The notes under the pieces: model-generated | The model's input: the letters and a program-made list of their open reading frames with translations, nothing else | The model's database searches: none | What the model was told of the DNA's origin: nothing | From: Fomitopsis serialis | Lineage: Eukaryota; Basidiomycota; Agaricomycetes; Polyporales; Fomitopsidaceae | Reading direction: 5' to 3' | Assembly: GCF_022376445.1 (NCBI RefSeq) | Contig: NW_025955613.1 | Location: forward strand, 1 to 18,488 | DNA length: 18,488 bases | Program-made: the position numbers and the translations under genes | In this document: in pieces, positions 1-9,862 of the stretch | Numbering within the stretch: position 1 is the first letter of the stretch | Layout: each line of letters starts with the position of its first letter

Positions 1-631
1 GTTCTTGAAATGCTATTGTGAGACATTCAAAGTTGCTGATGCTCCTTCTCATGGATTACAGTGCTTTATGTGACCCATTTTGCATCTTTCCATAGTTGTA
101 GGCATTTGAAATTTTCTCAATTGTGCTCTCTGTCTGTATCAATGACAATTAGCATAGTATGCATTCCTACACTCATTGGCACAGGGTGCAATGTAATGCA
201 ATTGCTGGGGAAAATAGTAGACCCACTCTGGTGTGATGGTGAGTATATCAGACATATTGGGAGCACACACATGGCTGTGTCTAGTGATATTGTTAGATGT
301 GCATACTCTCACTTGTCAGGCTACATATGTACTGGATACCTCAATGTCATACTGTCTGAATCCTCAAACATTAAACATTGTGCTCTCATCTTGAGCATTC
401 ACTCCAAGATATCATAGAGTGGCCACAGGTAACACCCAATGCGGTACTGTTACTATTGTGTCATGAAAGCTGATTGGCAGCCTTGTGGCACCTGTGATTG
501 TAGACAAAACTTCAAGATAGCTACAGAGAGGTCCCCCGATTTATTGGGGATTTATGCGATTTTTCTGGGCCCAAATCAGTAGGTTTTGTCCTCAGAATGA
601 ATATTCTGCGCATTTTTGACTGCTTTTTCGA

Positions 632-720
632 AGTCACATGACCAATGACGTGGGGTCGCAGCAGTTGCAGCGAAAACACCGCTGCGAGTGTTGCGACCCC
701 ACGTCATTGGTCATGTGACT
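632..720. repeat. Perfect 29-bp-arm foldback (MITE-like hairpin)
   Basis: Positions 632-660 and 692-720 are exact reverse complements (29 of 29). The arm begins AGTCACATGACCAATGACG and ends in GGGGTCGCA. The 31-base spacer continues the pairing imperfectly (TTGCAGCG against CGCTGCGA), so nearly the whole 89 bases can fold. No gene lies within it. The design fits a small foldback or MITE-type non-autonomous element, or an element end that inverted on itself. A target duplication was not identified. Confidence 0.8.
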
Positions 721-1351
721 GGCTAGTGGCTATTGTGCCTGTTCTGGTACAAAAGAGACATGTATACAAAGATAGTGATGTGTAGCTAATGTGAACCATG
801 GGAATGTACATTTCAGGCAAGTTGTGGGAGGGCTTATTGCACAAGAAGTATCACAAAAGCTCACAATGCCCTAAATGGTGAGCAACCTTCCAAATCCAGT
901 AATTCTTCATAAAGTGAATGTCTGGTGGTTCATAAATTGCAGATAAATCAGAAGATATTCATAGAGCACTATGACATGTTTATGAGGGATGTGCCATTTA
1001 CAATATGTTACCATATATGGAAGGTAAGCTATAATACCATGTACAAGCATGAAATCAGCCAACCTTGCCCATTCTGAGCTCTGTTGTGGCACCATAAAGC
1101 ATTTTCATGATGTCTGACACACATGGCTATACTGTATAGGTCATGTGCTCCACATCTAGGGTGAAAATAAGAAGTTCAAATTCTGCAAAGTCTCTTGTGT
1201 TTTTTTGTATTTTGCATTTCCTGGCCTAACTAGCCACTATTGGGGCCCAACAAAATTACTGTAGACTCTATGAAACAAGGGCTACAAGTTGACTATATAA
1301 TTGCCATACCCATTTGTGGGTGCTTACTGTTGCAAAAAGTGATTGATTCTA

Positions 1352-1415
1352 TTGGAGCCCAGTGTCGCTGGTGAGGTCACATGCCATGCTCACCACTTTC
1401 CATATTGGGCTCCAA
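1352..1415. repeat. Nested inverted repeat
   Basis: TTGGAGCCCA at 1352-1361 is the exact reverse complement of TGGGCTCCAA at 1406-1415. Inside it, TGGTGAG at 1369-1375 pairs with CTCACCA at 1389-1395. The result is a two-step hairpin of about 64 bases. It lies in non-coding DNA and is probably a remnant of a small transposable element. Confidence 0.6.
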
Positions 1416-1633
1416 GCTAGACGTTACAGGAGGCCCAAGTCCATGGGGAATTGTCAGCCACAGCATTTGTTTGCAGGTGTTGGTGCAAGTCGCGTCGTCT
1501 GGGAGCCTGAAATTTGAAACTCAGCTAATGTAAGCATAGTAAGTGTTACTTATCTTTGATTATCTGGCGCTCAAACAGTCACATGCACTGTGGGAAAAGC
1601 CTGCCACATTGGGCTCCATGCTAAGCGTTACAT
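1401..1633 (+). repeat. Degenerate direct repeat pair (ATTGGGCTCCA...CGTTACA)
   Basis: The stretch at about 1404-1428 reads ATTGGGCTCCAAGCTAGACG followed by TTACA. The stretch at about 1609-1633 reads ATTGGGCTCCATGCTAAGCG followed by TTACA. The two differ at only a few bases over about 25. They are about 205 bases apart and may be the ends or internal parts of a decayed repeat. Confidence 0.5.
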
Positions 1634-2144
1634 TCTCTCCAGTCATAAGAATGATTCCTTCGTACCTCAGGGATCGTAATCCAGCACGGATCATGCGAGC
1701 GACATGGAAGATCCGGTGTGAGCCGTTTTCTAACCGCACAGTTGCAACTTGTCCGCTTCTCAGAGAAGAGGGCTGCATCGTAGAGGAAGTAGTGGATGGG
1801 TTGGATGAATGACTTGGAGCGTCATGATTGGTGCGGATGGGTGGTGCTGCTGATACTCTGGCTCATGATTAATACCACGGCGTGTAGTACTCACAATATT
1901 TTGATAGCTAAGGAACACAATATCAAAGTACAGAATCCATGCACAATACCCGCTGCCCATGCCGGCTTTGATTTACCATGCCTTGGGCTTCCCGCTTTCC
2001 GCGGAATGACACCGGGTGGCCGGGGCGCTTAAGTGTGCAAAATTGGAAGTACTTTCAATCGATTGCGGTGTGACGTGTCTTGCGGCTTCTTTCTAACTTC
2101 TCCCCTCACCACTCACTTCCATCCACTCTGCCGGCTTTGCCGCT

Positions 2145-3134
2145 ATGCTGCCCACCGCCACCCCCGCCAATGACTGGCTCTTGAATATCCTTGGGCAGAA
2201 TATGGACTGGTTCGTCGAGGATGTATGGAGCAACTCGCGGGAGTGCCCGTTGTACACCGATCTCAACCACGTCTTGGTGATCTCAATGGAGAAGGACCAC
2301 TTTGGCAAGATATATGACTATGTGAGTACTGCTCAGTGAATTCTCAAACACGTCTGACGATCTCAAACCAGTACATGCTGTACAACTCTAATACCTGCGC
2401 CATGGAGCTCAGCTCGAAGCAGGCGAGTGATGATGCTCGTGCAACTGCACTGGAGCAGGCACTGGAGTTGAACCCGCCCGCCAAGTTTGGCGGGTTCCTC
2501 CTCATGGCTGCGCTAGACGACTTATATGGCGAATGTGTGGCGAGGCCACTCATAAGCCAGTTCACGGGGAGCCTGGGGTCTGAGGGGCGCTTGGTGTTGG
2601 TAGAGGCGGTTGTGTACATCGACGTGAGTTATTTGCTGTCCTTCTCTGAACTTTTACTGACATGCACACTAGGATCGCTTCCCTGCCATGTCCATCCCCC
2701 TCATAGGGGTGCTTGACTGGACCCAGGGCAACAGTGTCATACCCGGGCCATTCGAGCAGCCGGTGCTCTCACAAGTGTTCCCGTACTTCAACCGGTACAA
2801 GGTGCCGAGCGACCCAGACACATGGACAATGTTCGACATATACAGTCCAGAGCTACAGTTGTTCGTCCCCGCAAGGATCGGGAACACTTTCCCCATCAAA
2901 TTCAATCTGCATTGGCTCGCTGCCCCTCCCATCCTCAAGGTTTCGGGTGTTGAGGTCACGAAGGATGTAGTCGACCTCACCAACGGCAAGCTCAGGAGGG
3001 ATCCAATGTGCTCGATGAAGCACACCTTCATTGAGATGAGGTGGGTCTGGCCCGTTTGCCTCCAAAAGCCCCGGAAGGTCATGGACGCGAATGGAGCATT
3101 GATCGGATGGTGGACGGGGAGGGTGGGTATGTGA
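2145..3134 (+). CDS. Orphan three-exon family member 1 (unknown function)
   Basis: Proposed CDS is join(2145..2321, 2372..2623, 2673..3134), 296 aa. The two phase-0 introns are 50 and 49 bp, with GTGAGT donors and CAG/TAG acceptors. I do not recognise the function, and no signal peptide or membrane span is evident. It is paralogous to the genes at 6604 and 7936. Exon 1 shares a CP...NHxLV core and ends in Tyr as in the 7936 gene. Exon 2 ends EGRxxxVEAxxYxx in both. Exon 3 shares VxPxxNRxKxxP, then FxIY, and later a CS...(V/M)RxxWPV block. Intron positions match. The last ~20 codons diverge; an overlapping frame reads GEGGYVKVAVP, so a late frameshift relative to the family is possible. The start follows a CT-rich leader. 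Confidence 0.72.
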
Positions 3135-3967
3135 AGGTTGCCGTGCCGCGCCCGCCGCCCGGGGCGGCTGGCTGCTTGGTCCGCTGGGCGTCGGATGGTA
3201 CGTTGGTGGGCAAGGACGACTAAGACCATGAGAGAGAGTCCGACGTCAACGTGGGACGGGGAAACTGGTCTTGTAAATTTGTGTACTTGTAGCACAGCGG
3301 TCCCGGTCATCTTGCTTCCATCTACGTATGATATTCTAAAGAAGTCTGTATTGTGATTGCAATACTCATGCGCATGCCACAGCCCTGCTTCTGCGGCTAT
3401 CCGTCTCGTCGCTCTCCAGGTCTCGCCATGAGCGGTAGTACATTCATCAACTTGACACTCACACCCCGCTTCGCCTTGCTCCCTGTGTGCGCGACCGTAC
3501 CCGTACCGTATCCTTGCCCCGGTAGGTGTGTTGAGTCCACGAAGCACCCGTTCTGCTGGCTGATCTCGACAAATTCTGTTGTAGCAGGTCTTCACACCCG
3601 CCGTCCTGCTCATATTCCCCGGTTAGTACTTCCAATCTGCCGCACCCAGCCTATCAGCAAATCTGTGCGCGCTCTGAGGGCGCCTGAAGGATCTTAGGCG
3701 TCTGATCCGGTGCCCAAGAGCTCTGTTGCATGTGATGCAATTGGGTGTCTATGGTCGCATCATTCATCCCCGTTCGTCTGCTTGCTCTCTCAGAGTCCCT
3801 CAGTCGATGCTCAGACCGTCAGACCGTTCAGCTCCCTTCAGCCGCTTTGCTCTCCAGCCACCCTATCCTGTCTCCTAAGTCCACTGGGCGCCTGCCCTAA
3901 ACACTGCGCCACACCATGTCACGTCATCCTCACTCCCTTCAGCCAACCTCCGACCACTCCCTCATGA
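3135..3967. other. Intergenic stretch
   Basis: No gene can be supported. Open frames here show no family resemblance. Around 3760-3870 the plus strand is markedly pyrimidine-rich. A short imperfect hairpin (GGCGCCT against AGGCGTC) lies near 3679-3702. The right end should hold the N-terminal coding region of the Plavaka transposase, but recognisable Plavaka sequence begins only at about 3968, so the junction or deletion falls near there. Confidence 0.5.
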
Positions 3968-6397
3968 ATGATCCGACAGCTTTTCCAGAAGATGGACAGC
4001 ATCCCGGACTGAGCATCATGGCAGACTGCTACGCTCACCTTCCCTGATCGACCAGATGAGAAGCACATGGTGCGGTACAGGGACATCATCGAAGCGATTA
4101 AGGCCTTGGTTGGCAATCCAGCGCATGCCAAACATATTGTATACCGGCCCAAACGAGTCTTTGCGGACCAGTCGCGGTTGAGGCGCATATACACGGAGAT
4201 GTGGACGGGCCTCTGGTGGGACACCGTACAGGTAAGTCAGACAGCTCATCAATGGTACAACCAGTAGAATGTTGCTAATGCTATGTTCCGTGCTAGGAAC
4301 ACTTACCTGAGGGCGCCGCCCTCGCGTCAGTCATATTGGCCACCGACAAGACTCAGCTGACACAGTTTTCCGGTAACAAGTCTGCTTACCCCGTCTACCT
4401 CACCCTCGGCAACATACCCCGCGCCATCCGCCGCAAACTGTCCGAGCACGCTTGTATCCTTCTTGGGTACCTGCCTGTCTCTAAGGTCAGCAAGAAGGGC
4501 CTCACCAATCGCGAAAGCAAGGCTCGAACGCAGAAGCTCTTCCACGCTTCCATGCGCCTCATTGTCGAGCCCCTCATCAAAGCTGGTGTTGAAGGTGTGG
4601 AGATGACCGGAGGTGATGGCTGCGTGCGCAGGATATATCCTATCCTCGCCGCATATGTTGCTGACTACCCCGAGCAATGCCTCGTCACTTGCTCGAAGTA
4701 CGGGACCTGCCCGAAGTGCCAATGTCCAGCGGACAAGCTCGGGGAGAAAGACCCGAGCAGCCCTCGCACATCCAAGCTCACAGAGAGTATCATCAACGAT
4801 GCATGGTTGGGTGGTCGCAGTGCGGCTGCGGCTGAAGTCGAATGCATGCTACGGGACGTGAACGGTGCAGCGCGGTCACCGTTCTGGACCAATCTCCCTT
4901 ACGCAGACATGCATCTATCCATAACACCAGATGTTCTCCACCAGCTTTACCAGGGGGTGTTCAAACATGCCGTCACTTGGTGTCAAGAGCTTCTCACCGC
5001 AGAGGAACTAGACAGCCGCCTCCGATGCCTGCCCCCTGCGTACGGCATCCGTCATTTCCGTAACGGCATCTCCTCTCTTTCTCAGATATCTGGGAAAGAG
5101 AGGAAAGAAATGGCTCGAGTCCTCCTCGCATGTCTCGTTGGCAAGGTCTCAAAGTCAACAATGCTCACCTTCAGGTCTCTGTTAGATTTCATCTACTTAG
5201 CGCAGTACCCCACGCATGACGACACTACCTTGGAATACATGGAGGATGCACTCAAGATGTTCCATGCCAACAAGCAAGTGTTGGTCAACCTCGGTATATG
5301 GGATGATTTCAACATACCTAAAATCCACTCCCTTCTGCACTATGTCCAGTCCATCCGGCTCTTTGGGATGACGGATAACTACAACACGGAGATGTTCGAG
5401 CGACTTCACATCGACTTCGTGAAGGACACTTGGCGAGCATCAAACCACCGCGACGAGTTCCCGCAAATGATGCGGTGGATCACCCGCAACGAGAAGATGG
5501 CTCTCTATGAGATGTTCCAGAGGGAATGTCAAGCGGAGGAGGATGCTGAACACCCGGAGGACGAAGAACATGCCGAGACCGGTTCATCGGTACCAGAAGA
5601 ACCTCCCCACTCTGTCACAACGGAAGGCGTGGACATAGCGGGGACATCTATCAAAATAGCGAAGTACGCACCTGCTCCTCAACAAAACCTAGCTATGGTT
5701 CAAACCCGCCATCACGCACCCGGATTTACGACCGCACTCGTTCAGTTCATCAACACTTTGCAGCCTGACTCACTCCGACTCAACAGACAAGACCTCTCCA
5801 GAACGTGGCTGCCGTTCCAGTGCGTCGATGTCTTCCACAAATTCGCATTCACGCCTTACGAGCTGGACGACAGGAGGATTGACATTGATGTTGTGAAGGC
5901 CATACCGGCTTCGGTGCGATCAGGGCGGAAAGACCGCTTCGACACCGTCATCGTGTTGGAGAGCGGAGATGCGGAGTCCACCGGCATATGAGGTAAGTAA
6001 TTGTTTCTATACAGGGACAAGAGCGGGGAGAATGAAGGTTATCTTCGCTCTACCGCGCAAGCTCCCTGTGGTGCAAGGCGGAGGGTCTGCACCTCCATGG
6101 TGGCCACGGGGTCCGCTCGCGTATGTAGAGTGGTACACTCGCTTCGCGCCTGCGGCTGACTCCTCCCACTTGATGTATTCAGTCAAGAAACCGCCGTCCT
6201 CAAGCAATGGTCTGTCGCAGGGGAAGATTATTCCCCTGTCGCAGATCCGGCAATCCTGTCAGCTTACACCCATTTTCCCCAGCGGTCCTTGCGGCACTGT
6301 TCCCGACTCCTGGTCATCGGAAAACATGTTAGAAATGGCTAGTACTTTCTACGTTAACAACTGGGGTGGGTTGTATGCGTACCAAACACTTTGGTAG
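3968..6397 (+). pseudogene. Decayed Plavaka-type DNA transposase
   Basis: Three segments together resemble the C-terminal two thirds of Plavaka transposases, which mobilise cut-and-paste DNA elements in mushrooms. Segment one (3968-4231) carries YRDIIEAIKALVGNPAHAKH and YTEMWTGLWWDTVQ. It is joined across a 65-bp intron (4232-4296) with a TGCTAAT branch-like site. Segment two (4297-5992) carries LPEGA...DKTQLTQFSGNK, the CPKCQCP zinc-binding-like motif, PDVLHQLYQGVFKH, and the conserved IHSLLHYV...NTEMFERLHIDF core. Segment three (6015-6397) carries MKVIFALP, PLAYVEW and an AxTFYVN-like end typical of the family C-terminus. In-frame TGA stops at 4010-4012 and 5989-5991, and the missing N-terminus, argue that it is dead. 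A 22-base GTAAGT...ACAG stretch (5993-6014) restores frame between segments two and three. Terminal inverted repeats were not found. Confidence 0.82.
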
Positions 6398-6603
6398 CCT
6401 CTAATAACAAGTACAGTTAATCCTGGTCTCCAGTGCAGCATTCTACGCCTACAAAATTGGGAGCGCCAATGGGTCCCGTGTTCGGCGCTAGTGGTAAATT
6501 AATCACTTCTCACGCCTCGTTCAATGCTTTGGCGTGGCTTTCGTACTCTCTGAAAACACTTTTGCTCTCTCTTATCCTCTTCACCGTCCACCCGTCCACC
6601 ATC
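6398..6603 (+). promoter_or_regulatory. Presumed promoter/leader of the 6604 pseudogene
   Basis: Between the Plavaka end and the next start codon the plus strand becomes CT-rich (about 6550-6600: CTCTCTTATCCTCTTCACC then CCACC repeats). Similar pyrimidine-rich leaders precede 2145 and 7936. No clear TATA box was seen. This is a compositional call only. Confidence 0.3.
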
Positions 6604-7698
6604 ATGGCTTCTTTGGATCCTCGCATTCAATTCCACATCTCTACCTTCATTCCTTCCTTCGGCGACGTTTGCAAGAAGGTCAAGCGGTGCCCCCATGTCC
6701 AGAAGGGTTCCCTCAACCACCTCGCCATGGTTGAGATATCGAGGACGGGTCTGGGGACCCTGTGGAGCCATGTGAGTTACAAGTTCCATGATGAGTCTTG
6801 TTGGATACTGACAGAAGCATACATAGTGCCCGAGGACTGTCAAACCCTGCCGTACCTTGCCCAGCAAGTTGCAGCCGAACGACGATGAGGTTGCCGCGGC
6901 GCGCCCGTCCATCAACGCTGTACTGCCGGAGGAGGGCCCAAACTGATTCATTTTCGTCGGCGGCATCAAGGCGTGGCACAAGAGCCCCGAATTCCCAGAG
7001 TGCCTTCGAGGGACGGACGAGATAGGAATAGTGGAGGTATTCTTTTATTACCGGGTGAGTTTGTCAGTCTCTGCATGTATGTATACAGGGCTCAAAGTAA
7101 CTGGGCAGGATCACGTTGCGCCCATCCAGCTGCCCCTCATGTGCCGTGTACATGGGGACTGGGAGATAGAGCTGCCGTTCCGCCAGCCGGTCACTCAGGA
7201 GGTCATTCCATGCCTCAATGGCTGGAAGAGGGACCCTAAGGAGTACCCGGCACGCTTCGACATTTACGACGTCCAGCAAGCTAAGTTCATTCCCCTCGGG
7301 TCCGTCAACGAACCCATTCGCATCCCCCTACCCCTTCGGCACGTCATCCTTGTTAAATACGAGAGTATCTACGACACCATGTGGCCCCTCTACTGGGCTA
7401 AAGGGATCCGCCCTTCAGGGGCTCTGGGTGGAATCCTGGCCAACATGTACCCCGCCCGTCCATCTGGCCCGTGGGCTTCAATTTCCCCAGGACCCGCATC
7501 AACACGTTGTCCGTGGTCCGGGTTGAAGGCAATCACCGGCCTCACGTCTTCACGCCAGCGGAGGGCGATCCGGACTGTACCGTGGAGAGAATGAACGTTC
7601 GAGAAGATGAGGTCTCAGCAGATGGGGACTCGGATGGGGACTCGGATGGGGACTCGGATGCGGAGGATTGGGATGGTGAGACGGCCATGGGGGACTGA
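6604..7698 (+). pseudogene. Orphan three-exon family member 2 (broken)
   Basis: Exons by comparison with the intact gene at 7936 are 6604-6771, 6827-7054 and 7109-7698. The phase-0 introns are 55 and 54 bp with GTGAGT donors. Exon 1 starts MASLDPRIQFH, against MACLDPRVVFH next door. Two lesions disable it. A TGA stop at 6944-6946 lies where the paralogue continues into RFTFIG (here the read-through frame gives FIFVGG). A one-base deletion at about 7460 means MYPARP is followed by IWPVGFNFPR only in another frame, where the paralogue reads MYDVRFIWPV. After the shift the frame runs through DPDCTVERM, matching DPECTVEIV, into an Asp/Ser/Gly tail made by three perfect copies of a 12-bp unit (7621-7656). 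Either lesion could be a sequencing error, but two together favour a pseudogene. Confidence 0.78.
7621..7656 (+). repeat. 12-bp tandem repeat x3
   Basis: GATGGGGACTCG occurs three times in a row without mismatch, encoding repeated Asp-Gly-Asp-Ser in the tail frame of the pseudogene at 6604. The period is a multiple of three, so copy-number change would keep frame. Confidence 0.9.
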
Positions 7699-7935
7699 GG
7701 AGATCTGAATACATGTACATCCCATCTTTGTAACCGTCTGTGTACTATTTTTTTGAAGACTGAATAACAATGTCCTAGTGTAAAAGTACAAGAATGCAAA
7801 AAAATACACATGAGTCCGAAGCGCCTATGTCTTGGTGTGTCTCACGCATCCCCGAACACTTTGACTCGTCTTTTTATCACTCTCAAAAGGATTTCTACGC
7901 ACCCTGCTTTGAGCTGCCGTCCATCGTCTTGCACC

Positions 7936-8912
7936 ATGGCTTGCCTAGACCCCCGCGTAGTTTTCCACATGTCGATGTTCCTGCCATCCTTTCGCGATAT
8001 CTGCAGAACCGACCTGACGTGCCCCAATACGACGACGCCGGGCTCTGCCAACCACCTCCTTGTGGTCCAAGTCTCGAGGACGATGGGAATTGGGACCTTG
8101 TGGGAATACGTGAGTGTCAGAACATTCGCTGGCTGTAGAGTACTGATGAAAAAGTGTCAGTGCCCCATGTCTGAACTCTGCAAGACGAGGAAGTGCGCCA
8201 TTCAGCCCAACCGGGTGGATGTTGCCATCACCCGTCCGTATATCTACACCCTGCTGCCGCAGAACTGGCAGGCGCGGTTCACATTCATCGGCACGATATC
8301 GAGTTGGAACAGAAGCCCGGGAGTGCCGCTTTGTCTTAGAGCGGAGGGTAGGAAGGCGGTGGTGGAGGCGCTATTCTACTACGAGGTGCGTGTATTACAA
8401 TGATCTCAAAGCAACTAAGGAGGCTCACACAAGGCCCGTAGGAGGACGTGGAGCCCTTGATACTCCCGTTGCTGTGCAGGGTGCACAACAACGAGATTGA
8501 GGTGCCGCTCCGCCAGGCCCTCACGGAACAGGTCATCCCTTGTCTCAACCGCTGGAAGCGGGTTCCCGGTGAATTGCCCAGGACCTTCCAGATCTATAAC
8601 GGCCGGACACGGCGGTTCCAGGACCTCACTTCCATTGATCATCCCATTCATGTTCCCCTTCGCCTTACCTGCATCATCATGTTCAAGTACGGGCACATCA
8701 TCGCCACTCCATACGCGCACATGTACGGTCCTGGCGACTGTCCGTTGCGTCCTCTGTGCAGCCTCCTGGCGGGGATGTACGACGTGCGGTTCATCTGGCC
8801 GGTCAACTTCCCTTATCCGCGCCGCCGCCTCAATGCCGTATCCCGCGTTCACGGCGGGGAGCTCGTCCACCAAGACGACCCGGAGTGCACCGTGGAGATC
8901 GTAGAAGGTTAG
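7936..8912 (+). CDS. Orphan three-exon family member 3 (intact)
   Basis: Proposed CDS is join(7936..8109, 8161..8385, 8442..8912), 289 aa. The two phase-0 introns are 51 bp (GTGAGT...GTCAG, TACTGAT branch-like site) and 56 bp (GTGCGT...CGTAG). The start ATG lies in a good context (GCACCATGG) after a CT-rich leader. I do not recognise a domain. Family-conserved blocks are LDPRVVFHMSMFLPSFRD near the N-terminus, EGRKAVVEALFYYE at the end of exon 2, LPLLCRVH...VPLRQALTEQVIPCLNRWK in exon 3, then YDVRFIWPV and DPECTVEIV at the C-terminus. No signal peptide or transmembrane helix is evident, so a soluble intracellular protein is likely (inference). It sits about 240 bases after the broken paralogue in the same orientation, which suggests tandem duplication; the two share roughly 45% of residues in exon 1 by eye. 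Confidence 0.75.
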
Positions 8913-9308
8913 GGGGACGTAGGCGAGGGCCATACACAGTGAGCGGGAGTGCGAGAGTGCCGGATTAGGGTGGTGGATGCACTGGCAAGGCTGCGCGTTG
9001 ACGCGACCGAAAAGAACACAAAAGCCACACAAAAACCCAACCGTGAGGTCGAGCAGTGGTATGCGAGGCCTCTGCGTCTATGAGATGTACGGGGGACTGT
9101 ACAGTGGTCTAGGTAAGAAGGAGGAGGACGGACAAGACTCCGAATGACGTGGGAGAGCTTCGAAGATGTCGAAGACTGTTTGAAGACAAGGGCTAAGCCT
9201 CGAAGGTAGGAGGGAGGGTTTCAACAGACGTGTCGAACGAACGGTGACAAGGAAGGCGAGCGACGGCAGGAGGAGAAGTGTAGAGCCTCTCGGGGCAACT
9301 ACAAGTGG

Positions 9309-9400
9309 GCGAACGTACTGGCGAACTGACTGGCTGACTTCGAACGTACTGACTGACTGGCGAACTTGCTGACTTCGAACGTACTGGCTGACTGACGAAC
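9309..9400. repeat. Degenerate short tandem repeat (GAACGTACTG / GACTG units)
   Basis: GAACGTACTG begins at 9311, 9342 and 9377, separated by GACTGGCTGACTT-like filler (spacings 31 and 35 bases). GCGAAC and CTGACT recur throughout. On the minus strand this gives the repeated QYVR/SVR residues of the open frame there. Confidence 0.7.
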
Positions 9401-9690
9401 CTCGCCGGTGCGAAGTGAGATTGAGAGGGTAAGGGGGGTCTCTGAGATTCGAAGGGAACCAGTCCCCGAGTATATACAGGGAAACACGGCTATTACCACT
9501 ACGGAGCTCCGACGGCCCCAAACATCCGGCTATGGCTTCTAACACGTGACAACTGCTCTCGGGCTCACTAACCAGTGGTCCGAAGGCCGACCAGCTATCA
9601 CATGACACCGGAAACCGAGACCACTTGTTGAGGATGTGAGACGACCTGCAAGGACTCACTGGACATCCTGTAGCATCCTATGGTCTCGCA

Positions 9691-9765
9691 GGAGATCTTC
9701 TAACACCGTAGCACGTCTTCTAACATGTTCGAGTGTCTTCTAACACATAGTGCATCTTCGAGTGA
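9691..9765 (+). repeat. 20-bp-phased TCTTCTAACA repeats
   Basis: TCTTCTAACA occurs at 9696-9705, 9716-9725 and 9736-9745, exactly 20 bases apart. A fourth degenerate copy (TCTTCGAGTG) starts at about 9755. The intervening 10 bases vary. It lies about 100-170 bases before the putative LTR. Confidence 0.75.
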
Positions 9766-9862
9766 CCTGCGTGCTCTGTGGTCGTCTAGATAGGTGGGTA
9801 GGTGCTCCTATAGCGTCACTGAGGTGCCGGAAGGTCGCGGATAGTCTTCTAAGATGAGCCAG

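Larger units (their letters stand above)
1..2144. other. AT-rich gene-poor stretch
   Basis: No convincing gene is visible here. Open frames are short (up to about 118 codons), have no recognisable motif, and cannot be joined by convincing introns. The sequence is AT-rich compared with the genes to the right. The structured items are two foldbacks (632-720 and 1352-1415) and a degenerate direct repeat shared by 1401-1428 and 1606-1633. From about 2040 to 2144 the plus strand becomes pyrimidine-rich, which fits a promoter or leader for the gene starting at 2145. A minus-strand open frame around 1560-1868 could be a fragment of a gene, but I cannot support it. Confidence 0.6.
8913..9862. other. 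Gene-free stretch with short repeats and a minus-strand promoter-like signal
   Basis: No protein-coding gene can be supported on the plus strand. A 193-codon open frame on the minus strand (9078-9659) is Ser/Arg/Val-rich and partly translates short repeats. On the minus strand, TATATA at 9471-9476 is followed by a CT-rich stretch, as expected of a promoter or of the U3/R part of an LTR in reverse orientation. CTAACA near 9539-9544 could be the TGTTAG start of such an LTR, but I found neither a matching end nor a target duplication. Confidence 0.4.

Noticed and set aside
61..417. 118-codon open frame at the left edge
   Set aside because: AT-rich, no recognisable motif, no good start codon context, no supporting exons.
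1560..1960. Spliced minus-strand gene using a GTGAGT donor near 1895
   Set aside because: A donor, branch-like site and acceptor can be found, but no choice joins the two open frames without a stop or phase clash.
2669..3613. 314-codon open frame on the minus strand
   Set aside because: It overlaps exon 3 of the plus-strand gene, which has paralogue and intron support. The minus frame shows no family resemblance and is best read as a shadow.
9078..9659. 193-codon open frame on the minus strand
   Set aside because: Partly encodes the GAACGTACTG repeats and low-complexity Ser/Arg/Leu sequence; no motif, and the TATA-like box lies inside it.
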